Assembly (NCBI GenBank): GCA_030062745.1
Contig: CP099854.1
Coordinates: forward strand, 16,631,337-16,695,336
DNA: 64,000 nucleotides
Reading direction: 5' to 3'
DNA from: Capitulum mitella
Lineage: Eukaryota > Arthropoda > Thecostraca > Pollicipedomorpha > Pollicipedidae
The notes beneath the pieces are model-generated. The model had not been told where the DNA came from and made no database searches. It was given only the letters and a program-made list of their open reading frames with translations. Shown here in pieces: positions 48,120 through 57,194 of this stretch. The translations under genes were made by a program, and so were the position numbers. Position 1 is the stretch's first letter. Each line of letters begins with the position of its first letter.

Positions 48120-48520
48120 TCCTACAAAAGCTTGTCAAGGGCAAACGTTTGTTCTCAACGAGTCTCGGCGAAACGAACTTGTTCTAGACGAACCTCTGCA
48201 GGACAGACTTTTGTCCTAGACAAACGTTTGCCCTGGACGAGCTTTTGCTGGAAACGAACTTCTGTCCTAGACGGACTCCTGCGAGGCGAACTGTTGTCCT
48301 AGACAAACCTCTGAGCTACACAAACTTCCGTCTCATGAATTTTTGTCCTCGACGAACTTTTACCCTGGTCGAACTTTTGCCATAGACAAACGTTTGCTAT
48401 AGACGAACTTGTGCACGACCAGCGTCTGCGTGAAGAACTTTTGTCAGACGAATTTAAGTCCGACAGACTTTTGCCTGAAAAACTCCCGCGATACAAACTT
48501 TGCCCTAAAATCGAAAATGG
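48120..48520 (-). mobile_element. Foldback-like element C, right arm
   Basis: Reverse-complement units (CCTAGACAAACGTTTGCCC, GACGAACTTTTG) match the left arm at 40925-41295 in opposite orientation. The 6.8-kb gap between the arms is filled mainly by the MITE, two LINE pieces and the Penelope fragment. Confidence 0.7.
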
Positions 48521-49390
48521 GTGGTGTTTCAATGTGAACTGTTTCAGGTTTCCAGAGCTATCATCTTTTAGGATACTCTCCCCTAAATTGTGTGTGGCTG
48601 TTCGCTTTCAGACACCTCTAGAACATTACGTTTGAGTAAAGGAATAACTAAATTACCAAGCAACGCGTCGTGTAGTAAGTCTGTGAAAAGAAGAGGAAGA
48701 ATCATTGCGAAAGTGGAGCAACCAGTGAAGGAATGGCACAGGTGGCACTACCAGTGACGATGTGGCCGTCGACCTGATTGTGTTCGGTCATTACGCACAG
48801 TGCTCTAAATTCAACAGAATGTTGCAAATTGGCTTAAAATTCTTGGCTTCTAAGTTTCCCCGTTTCGTAGGTGTTTCCCGATTACTGCCAAAGGCATTAT
48901 TTTGGATGATATTTAAATCGCCGTGAACCCAGTGTATGGAAAAAGGGCACAATGCAACGACCGTCCAGATCCTCCAAAACCCGACAGTTAGGACGCCAAA
49001 CGAATTCTACGGGAAATCACCAAAAGAAACTTCGGGAAAGGAGTTTGCACGTCGCGGCGTAGTCTTCCTCTCACCTTGGATCAACCTCTGAGTCACCATT
49101 GCCCTCTTAGGGATATTAATCCATGGCGTGGATGTTATTTTCATGTAGGTTTCTACGAGACTATGCCAAAAAGTATAGCGGCAGCGGCCTTCTCAGAAAT
49201 GGAGATGCATTGAAAACATCAGCACGTGTCAGCGATGTATGGGCTGTTTGTCAGGTAAAAACGTGTCCTCCGTTGCACGCACTTTTTCGCTACATCAGTG
49301 TTCCACTCGAATGACAATTTAAAACTCAAGATCTTGAAATAGATAATCAGGCATTTTTTTCTACCACGAGGCTGCCAGACCAGTCACACC
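48521..49390 (+). other. Possible Tc1/mariner relic; otherwise no gene
   Basis: At about 48958-49060 a plus frame reads DRPDPPKPDS, stop, DAKRILREITKRNFGKG, like the second helix-turn-helix region of Tc1-type transposases but with stops. The match is weak and no inverted termini were found. Confidence 0.3.
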
Positions 49391-49595
49391 ATGTCAAGAA
49401 AGGCAGACAAAGACAGGGAAGACATCGAGGTGGAGATAACCCATAAGCATGTTCCCCGAGAGCTTGAAGACTTTCAAGTTCAAAGGCGTCAGCGCTACGA
49501 ACACTCTTACGACATGACAATGGACATGCCAACCATCCCAGGGCCCATCGAGGAACGAATGCGATCTACTCTGGAGACTTACTTCAAGGATGAAA
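49391..49595 (+). CDS. Tctex1 gene exon 1
   Basis: ATG in context CACACCATGTC. Encodes MSRKADKDREDIEVEITHKH, then a charged linker and the first domain helix ending YFKDE. The GT of GAAA/GTTAAG gives phase 1, whereas exon 2 needs phase 2. Without splicing the frame stops at 49598-49600. Confidence 0.75.
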
Positions 49596-52500
49596 GTTAA
49601 GTTGATCTGTGGTTTCACAGCCCGTTCGACAGTGCGCCGAACTAGTAAACTGGGGTGTGAAGTCACGGGTCAAACAAATGCATAAATTTGACAGAGACGC
49701 CAAATTAGAGGGATCAAACATTTGGGGAGGCCAGACGACGCTGCAGACGAGCCGAGACGGGATTTTTGCATTCATGGACCAATATAAAAGTACGCCGCGC
49801 CGGATTTTTTTACTTGCACGTTCTATAGCACCAGCATTGGGACAGTTGTATGGAAATGAACGAAGCCCAAACGAAAGCCCCGTATGTTTGTTCTGACATG
49901 ATCAAATACCACTGAATAAGGTCAGAAATGATCTATGCTGATTCCCGGGCTTCATGCATGACTTAGGCAAGACAAAATGCGGAACTCAAAGTCCTGGAAT
50001 CGTTTCACGTTCGCAAATTTCGTCCATCTCTTAACGCACATGCTACGTCTTTGTGTATATTTGAGTTTACGGAAAATGGGATTATGATATCGCATTCTTT
50101 TTTATCCATCTTCTTGCTCTTACTGAACTGTTTGTGAATGGGCAAAATACATGACAGGCTCTAGAATGCGGAGGACAACTCTATTATTTATCTGTAGTGT
50201 TCTCTCCTCGTTCATATCAATGACTGATAATGACAGTTAATTGGATAAAAAATGGAGCGTCCAAATAAATAAAGTATCCTTGGTTGTGCCGATTTACATT
50301 GCTGAAATTGATTTATTTCCGCATTTCCCTGTTAATGTTGGTGTCTGCAGCTCCGAAGCTGGTTCTTTTGACTGACTGACTGAAGTTAGTTCTTTTCGCG
50401 TAGCATTTACAAATGCTACGCGTGCTGTAGGATTTGTAATTTTGGAACTTCAGTTTGTATCATTTCTGAAGATGTTCTATGGCTGTAGCGTTGAGTCTGT
50501 TAACATCTTCAGTAAACGTGGTAAACTGTGCATTTTTTTGCGTGTTAACCAAAGTCTCTCCTGACATAAAGAAGGGTGTATGTTTCCATAATCTTGATCA
50601 AAGATGATCCACTTTTCACACTCGAGAAAAATAAAGATGAAAAAACTGCCTTCCGTTTGGTACAGGTTGTAGAAAGAAAAGAAAAGAAACATCACCAAGA
50701 TAAAGGAATATCAGAAAAGATGGTATGCAGCAGAAACTGTGTGTGAGTGCAGTACACCTTTTTGTGATGGCTTTTTCACAGCCTGCGCGCAGCGAAATCA
50801 GTCTTTTCATCTTTGTTCTTCTTGTCTAAGAAGTAACTTCACAGCGTTATTTGGCCAAAACAAAATATAGCACCAATTATAATAGCGCGCTTTATACCAT
50901 GTTCCTTCCGCGAATGGGAAGAAAATCCCGAGTGTCATAAAACGACGACTCGGTCAATGCGTTTCCATTTCATGTAAGACGTGCTACGGCCCAGGGTACC
51001 CCTAACCCGGCAAAGGGTCAGGCCAGGTCAGGTCATTCCTCGCACCAGGAATGGGCGGTGTTTGAAACCACCCTCACCTATCTCCAGGTACGATCCAGAG
51101 AAGATGAAACAGCTGGCCTCCGATGCCGCCGACGAGATAAAACAGGATGCCATCAAGATGGTTTCACCGCGGGTCAGGATAGTGTGCCAGGTCAGAACAG
51201 AATGTCAGGATACTCTGTCAGGTGGGAACAGAATATAATGATAAGGTGCGAGATACGAACAGAATATAATGATGAGGTGCGAGATGCGAACAGAATGTCG
51301 GAACGCTGTGCCAGATCGGAACAGAATGCCAGGAAAATGTGCCAGGCCAGAAAAGAATGCCAGGAAAATGTGCCAGGGGTAACAGGGTGTCAGGGCAGTG
51401 TGCCAGGTGGGAGCAAGATGTCAGAATAGGGTGCCATGCGGGAACAGAAAGTAGGGATAGCGTGAAAGGCATGTGTTTACAGAATGTCAGGACAGTGTGA
51501 TATGTGGAAGCAGAATCCCAGGATAGCCTGCCAGGGAGGGGACGAATGCTAGGATACTGTGGTTTGTGGGAAGAGTGTGTCTGCATAGTGCATCGGGTGG
51601 AGACAGAATGTCCGAATAGCAGGTAAGGTGGAAACGGAATGCCCGAATAGCGTGCCAAGTAATAGCAGAATGTGAGGTGGATGGACGGGTGCGAGGACGG
51701 GAGGGAGTGGAACTGGTAGGTTTTGAGACGATTTTGCCATGTAACACCATGGGATTAATGATCAGTTTGGAGAAAGGTCAGGAGCAGCATGGGTGTTCCC
51801 CTGTCCTTGAATCTTTTCTTTAAAGATCCCCACGAAATAACACGCCCGGAAAGAGCACCCCTGAAACCGTCTCGGGGCATGCAGGAGATGACGACTAGGA
51901 TAACAGGCATTGTAACAACTAAACAGAGCAAACGTTTTAGTTTTAATGATGGAAAATGCAGGAAAGTCGCCCCTCATCAAAAGTAGATCAAATGTGCCTT
52001 AAGGAAAGGGTGAACATCCTAGCTTAACCCTATTCCCGGAGGGCTAGACGGTATGGCCGATTCCCGGCAGGGGGGTCGGCCCCCTAGATCTGAGAATATT
52101 ATCCGATTTCATCGCAACAAACGGCAATCCATTTGCCGTGACGTGAACTACATTTTTATAAAAAGAAATTTTCAAAATTTTGAAATTTGTGGATACAGGG
52201 GGAAAAAATGTCAAAATGGGGGTACTTTTTGACTTCTTATAACTCCGTTGTTTATGGACCGATTTCGATGAAACTGGCATGAATCGAGAGATTATGAATA
52301 GGGCTTTTACCATGGGTATGCAAATTTGAAATTTTGAGAGAATTCATGGGCGTTCACAGGGTTTCAAAAATAGGAGGATTAGTTTTCCAATAACGGAATG
52401 AACAAAAGAGGCCAAAACACTTTTTTAGCTTCTGCTAGTCATGTTCTGCGAAAGAAGTACAAATCGCATTACAATGTTTGTATAATGTTAGCATAGGCGG

Positions 52501-53548
52501 TGCCAGGGACATAAAAAAGGGGGAACTGTCATGGTCACACGTTTTTCAGATCAACTTGTGACCTTTGACCTTAAATGACCTCCAGTGACCTTGGGGTCAC
52601 CTGGAATGATGTCGTGTGCATTTAATATTATCTGGAAACATTTTTAATCGATTGAATTCACTCTATTCCAAAAAATTCATTTTTTGGCTTTTGCGATATA
52701 GGGTACGGGCACTGACATTTTAGATCATATCTCCGTGACCCGACCTGATATCAAGCTGAAACTTGGTACACAAGTAAAGGACACCTTTCTACGTCATATA
52801 TATTCCGGGTTTGGCATTTGAAAAAACGGCGCCGAAATTATTGCGAAGAAACAAATTTTGACTTTTGACCTTGACCTAACCTTGTAAAATGACCTCAGAT
52901 AAACAAAATTACATATGCACATTGCCCAACTATTTAGCTATACATTCATGTAAAGTTTAAAGTTCTATCTTAAAAACTCTGTTTTTGGCAGACATTTTAA
53001 CGTTGCCTGGCTCCGCCCCTGAGCAAAATAGAATTTCGAAATTTTGTCAAGACGCGTAGAAGGAATAGCTAGGAAAAGTCACCAAGTTTTGCGAAGCTGC
53101 GTTAAAAAGCCTGGAATTGGCAAGCAAAAAACCCAAGGGGGGGCGGATTCCGCCCCCCCCTGCCGGGAATAGGGTTAACGGAACGAATAATTTTCAGCCC
53201 TGACCTGCAATGAAGCAAGGGTCAAAGTGGCGATTACACTCCCTCCCCATTAATTTTCAAAGCGTTCACGAATTACGCCGTAGGTGTTATTTTTGGTGTC
53301 CAAGGTCACAATGGCACGAGTCCGCCGAGACCCTGTAGTGACGTCACATTTGCTCTTCTGTCGCTGCAGTGACGTCACCGTTTCCTGTCCGCCTGCCGCA
53401 GGTGCTGGTTGGCCAGAAGAGTGGACAGGCCGCGAGAGCCATCAGCCGGTGCCTGTGGGACCCGGAGAAGGACCGATTCATGCGAGCGTTCCTCGAAAAC
53501 CAAGAGCTGTTCGTCTCGGCCACGGTGTTCGCTCTTTACTTTGAATGA
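49391..53548 (+). CDS. Tctex1-domain dynein light chain gene (three exons)
   Basis: Exons 49391-49595 (or 49596), 51088-51190 and 53402-53548 encode about 150 residues. The Tctex1 domain covers RMRSTLETYFKDE, YDPEKMKQLASDAADEIKQD, SPRVRIVCQ, then VLVGQKSGQAARAISRCLWD, and ends in FALYFE, where the family usually has 'YAVYLE' or similar. Such proteins bind dynein intermediate chain or work in ciliary/axonemal motors; the hydrophilic 50-residue N-terminus points to the TCTEX1D/DYNLT-like subgroup rather than short cytoplasmic DYNLT1. Exons 2 and 3 join in phase 0. Exon 1 to 2 is one base short with the GT at 49596, so a micro-exon, an unusual donor or a sequence error must be assumed. Intron 2 carries a minisatellite and a MITE. 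Confidence 0.85.
49597..51087 (+). other. Intron 1 of the Tctex1 gene
   Basis: Nearly 1.5 kb, AT-rich, with a perfect hairpin at 50397-50422. It ends CTCACCTATCTCCAG. No micro-exon could be pinned down. Confidence 0.6.
50397..50422. repeat. Perfect inverted repeat, 12-bp arms
   Basis: CGCGTAGCATTT, then AC, then AAATGCTACGCG. Exact arms with a 2-base loop inside an intron. Confidence 0.9.
51088..51190 (+). CDS. Tctex1 gene exon 2
   Basis: 103 bp, acceptor CTATCTCCAG, donor CCAG/GTCAGA, in phase 2 and out phase 0. Encodes YDPEKMKQLASDAADEIKQD and SPRVRIVCQ. The usual 'RYK' of the family is RVR here. Confidence 0.85.
51173..51720 (+). repeat. Degenerate ~30-bp minisatellite starting at the exon 2 donor
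   Basis: Units built on GGGAACAGAATGTCAGGATA and GTGTGCCAG. The last 18 bases of exon 2 (51173-51190) recur, for example at 51389-51406 with two mismatches and again followed by GT. About 17 diverged units. Frames across it on either strand are artefacts. Confidence 0.85.
51721..52023 (+). other. Intron 2 spacer
   Basis: About 300 bp between minisatellite and MITE with no recognisable feature. Confidence 0.5.
52024..53178 (+). mobile_element. TTAA MITE family 1, copy 3, in Tctex1 intron 2
   Basis: 1155 bp, TTAACCCTATTCCCGG to CCGGGAATAGGGTTAA. It contains a DR1-type pair TGACCTTTGACCT at 52559-52571. It lies 224 bp upstream of exon 3. A short internal deletion near 52997 distinguishes it from copy 2. 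Confidence 0.9.
53402..53548 (+). CDS. Tctex1 gene exon 3 (terminal)
   Basis: Acceptor GTCCGCCTGCCGCAG, phase 0. Encodes VLVGQKSGQAARAISRCLWD, then PEKDRFMRAFLENQEL and FALYFE before TGA. This is the best-matching part of the Tctex1 domain ('SRCLWDP' block). Confidence 0.9.
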   Translation: MLVGQKSGQAARAISRCLWDPEKDRFMRAFLENQELFVSATVFALYFE

Positions 53549-55142
53549 CGGATCGGACGGAGCAGCGAGCTGGTGGAGCAGTCGACTGACGGAGCAGTCA
53601 GCTGACGAACGAAATGCCGGGCATTTTCTACGGCACATTGCGTCCAACCTTGTCCTTCATCCAAGGCTAGGTGTAATTCACTCATGTGGAAAAAAAGATA
53701 TCTGTCCAGCGTTTGCGTGCAGGCGAGCGACACGGACATGCAGCGCATGCATCCAACGTGTTTAACTTCCTGGTTACCAGCACGCGTTTTGGCACTTGCC
53801 TTTGGTTTTCATTCATAACTTCCGAACGGCGAAAGCAGACTACCTCTTTTTTGAAACACTACGAGCATAGACCTTCCCACCTAAAACGGAGCAGCTGAAT
53901 TGTATCCGTCGCAACGAAGGCCGACAGACAGACATACCTCCAATCGGCTCTCAAAGACTTGTTTTCGTCATTCGTTTTATTTGTTTTGTTTGTTGTTATT
54001 GTTTCTTGTTTAGTGCTCTATTTTCTGTGGCTGTTGTTTCACGATGATGATAGCTTATATATTTTCTTTCTCCAAAACTTGCTTTCCTTTCGTTCCACAC
54101 TAAGATGTCTACTGCAGCACGTTCAGGAAAGCCATCGCGGTCGACATCTTACATCATAACTAGTTTTGCAATGTTCATAGTGGAGGCAGATATTCCTGGG
54201 GAATATTTCAAAGGTATTCAATTTTTTTTTCATTTGAATTTCAAATTCAAATTCAAATTTTCTCATTTCATTTCAATTTAGTACAGGAATTCAAAAGTCA
54301 CATTGAAAGATAACATACCGCATAAACATTTAAAAGGGCAATGCCGCCAGGTATGGTGCACCATGTATAGGGCACCACATAACAAGAGACAGCTGGGGCA
54401 CTCCACAACAGGTCGACCAGTGCTCAGCACCCTTATCTGTTAACATGTTTTGATGACAGCTGGTCCCCGGGGGAAAAAAGGCAAAAGTTCAGCAACAAAA
54501 AATCTTCGGCTCACGAGCTATAGACACCGAAACTTTAAAGCCGTTGGTCGATAGTGGTATCTTGGACAGCAAAACTGGCAACATTCCTGACAACGGGCTA
54601 TCACACCGCAACATCAAAGAATGCTCAAGCATTCTATATATGATGCCATTTTGAACGACTTTATGACTTCATACAGCTGACCTCGTGACCTAACGTCCAG
54701 TGACCTAGCTTCGCATTAAGCTTAGAAAAAAATGCTGAATTCTGTGATGCATAAAATTCAATCGTTTTGCGTCTTATTCAAAACGTAAAAACCTTAGAGC
54801 TTTTGTTAACTCACTTCATGCCAATTTTTCTTCAGCACTGCTAACATAGAATGCGTTTTGCAGGATGGTATGCTAAAGGCGCACGTTTTTACAAATGTTT
54901 CCAAATGAGTCTTTGCAGGTATAGTTAAACGTGATGCATCGGACGAACCTGAAATTCAAACGGCCATGTTTGACGACCAAGGCAATCATTAGGAAAAATT
55001 TACGTTAAAATCGGAGATATGAGGGCATAAATTCGTCCTACTGACTAGCCAGTTTGTCCTGGCATGCCCAATGGACCATTGTCTATTGACAACTGTCGTG
55101 CTTTGAAATCCTTTCATCAGTAACGGGACAATATGCCGCATG
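53549..55142. other. No gene recognised
   Basis: Holds the 3' flank of the Tctex1 gene, a TTTCAAATTCAAATTC-type low-complexity run at 54236-54270, and AT-rich sequence without supported exons. Confidence 0.5.
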
Positions 55143-56060
55143 GCGTATTATCGAATAGAAATATCGAAATTCAAATAAAGAACATTGAAATCTAGCAGAA
55201 TAAATATCGCCCTACTTAAGTTTCGAACAGGGAAGATATCAAATGACAAAATATCGAGTAAGGTTAAATATCGAACGGGAATACTTACCGAAACAGAAAA
55301 ACACCGTGGGACAAAATTGGGAATTGAAAATTACTGAACGAAAAATGTGGACCAGCAAAAATATTGGCCAGGATCAACAAAAAAATGGGAAAATAATCAT
55401 TGGCAAAATGCCTACAGAAATTCGGAAGGCTTAGCACACGAACGACATCGAAAGCCAACGTCTTCTGTTTGCTGTGGGCGTAGTAATCTCTTTACCATAT
55501 GAAAAGTACTCGGTTTACCGTAGGTACAATAATCGGATCGATGCAGGCGTAGAAATCGGTCTGCCGAATGTTTTACGAAAGGTCAGGCTAGATAAGGTAA
55601 GGTTAGGCTAGGGAGGCTTACCTTTATCTAGGATAGGCAGTACTACCTATTGACCTCTGTTGAAAATTACTCTATCAAAAGTTAACCTGGCCAGCGCAAT
55701 ACTTCACACTGCGATAATTAGATACGTCGCCTTAATGAAACTTTTTCCTTCAGTGTTTTTTTTTTTCATGGGACATTTAGTCGGAAATCTTGATTTGATA
55801 TCTAACTCATTTGTCATCTAAGACCTAACATTTATTCAACTCGATATTTCTGTTTCATATTTTGCGTCTGATATCTGTCATTTGACATTATGTTCATCGG
55901 TATTTTCGACTTCGATATTTGTCCCTAGTCATTATTTTGGTGCTCGACGACCTGTTCCTTATTCATACCTGTTGATATTGATATTTGGTACATCTGCGTT
56001 CAACATCTTCGTTTTTGATGTGGTTCCGGTCGACACATTCTACAAAATATTCTTCCCCCT
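55143..56060. mobile_element. Foldback-like element B
   Basis: The left arm (about 55143-55440) repeats AAATATCGAAC-like units; the right arm (about 55785-56060) repeats the reverse form (TTCGATATTTGTC, GATATCTGTCATTTG). The core is about 340 bp. It resembles elements A and C in plan, with a different unit. The arm match is looser than for A. Confidence 0.5.
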
Positions 56061-56207
56061 AATAGCTTCACGGGCGCCGCAGTCAATGGCTGCACACCTA
56101 CAATGATCTGATATTTTAACGCGTGACTCCGTGCAACACCGTCTATTTTCTGATAAATGCTACGTTGACGTGGCGACTAGAGGGCGTCTTTCCTCTGCGG
56201 GACTCAC

Positions 56208-56316
56208 CAGCAGCAGCAGGACCGAGGAGAGGGCGACGATGAACATGCCGAAGTGCCGGTCGGCCGGCCTGTCGCCGAGACTCAGAGACGTCTCCGGGCT
56301 GACTAGTCTGGCGGCC
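56208..56316 (-). CDS. Signal-peptide-like first exon, minus-strand paralogue
   Basis: Minus strand. ATG at 56246 gives MFIVALSSVLLLL, then donor CTG/GTGAGT, phase 0. The 70 bases before the ATG are strongly conserved with the plus-strand exon at 57089-57194 and are open as well (VSPETSLSLGDRPADRHFG), so the coding part could begin further upstream. Downstream exons were not found; foldback element B would lie in its first intron. No family assigned. Confidence 0.5.
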
Positions 56317-56430
56317 TGTATCAGGTGCCGCCGGTCCGTGACGTGACGCGTGACGCTCCGTGACGTGACGTGGCGGTCGTCAGCACTGCACATCGGCGCT
56401 GCGAACCGGAGAGAGGTGCGCCCGGCCCGG

Positions 56431-56630
56431 CCGTAGCCCCCTCTGTTTGAAGGACCGGGCACTGTCTGTTCTGTTGAATCCCGGGAACCAAGCAGATGTC
56501 AGGGCTGCTCTGGTGATCTGGTGCTGCTCTGCCGTAGCCCCTCTGTTTGAAGGACCGGGCACTGTCTGTTCTGTTGAATCCCGGGAACCAAGCAGATGTC
56601 AGGGCTGCTCTGGTGATCTGGTGCTGCTCT
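56431..56630 (+). repeat. 100-bp tandem duplication
   Basis: Two almost identical 100-bp copies (CTCTGTTTGAAGGACCGGGC begins at 56441 and 56541). Lies between the two divergent exons. Confidence 0.95.
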
Positions 56631-56689
56631 GTTCGAGATGTCGGTCGACAAGACTTCGCGACGCTTCATCTGCTGTACCTTGCAGAGTA

Positions 56690-57000
56690 CACACCACGTT
56701 GCCCTGTCGACCGGCACCTCAAACAGAAGAACATTGTCCATCCCGCGGTGGGTTAGGATACAGGAGAACGAACAGTGACAGGCTTTCCGAACAGAAGAAA
56801 TCTCTGCCATGTCGACAGCCGGGATACAGCAGAACAAACCCTCTGCCCGATTTCCGAAACAGACGAACCTCTGCCTTCTCCACAGCCCGGATACAGCAGA
56901 ACAAACACGCTGACCGACGCCTCAAACAAAGGCATCTCTGCCATAACGACAGCCGCGATACAGCAGAACAAATACGCTGACCGGCCCCTGAAACAGACGC
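56690..57000 (+). repeat. ~67-bp tandem repeat, four copies
   Basis: GATACAGCAGAACAAA recurs at 56823, 56890 and 56957, with a variant at 56757. Each unit also holds ATCTCTGCCAT-like and CGACAGCC blocks. The open frames here arise from the repeat. Confidence 0.85.
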
Positions 57001-57088
57001 GGGCCCGGCACACCCCGCTCGCTCTGCAGCGCCGATTTACAATGGTGATGACCGTGACGTCACGCCACGGTCGGCTGCACCTGAGATA

Positions 57089-57194
57089 AGCCGCCCGCTC
57101 GGTCAGCCCGGAGGAGTCTCTGGGCTTCGGCGACAGGCTGACCGACCGGCGCTTCGGCATGTTTACCCTCGCCCGACCCGTTGTTCTGCTGCTT
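57089..57194 (+). CDS. Signal-peptide-like first exon, plus-strand paralogue
   Basis: ATG at 57159 gives MFTLARPVVLLL to donor CTT/GTGAGT, phase 0. The region from GTCAGCCCGGAG through GGCGACAGG to CTTCGGCATG is about 80% identical to the minus-strand exon at 56208-56316, in inverted orientation. Either a conserved 5' UTR plus signal peptide or an internal exon (VSPEESLGFGDRLTDRRFG) is possible. No downstream exon found. Confidence 0.5.

Noticed and set aside
51218-51658. 146-codon minus frame with His/Ser/Pro repeats
   Set aside because: Produced by the degenerate minisatellite in Tctex1 intron 2.
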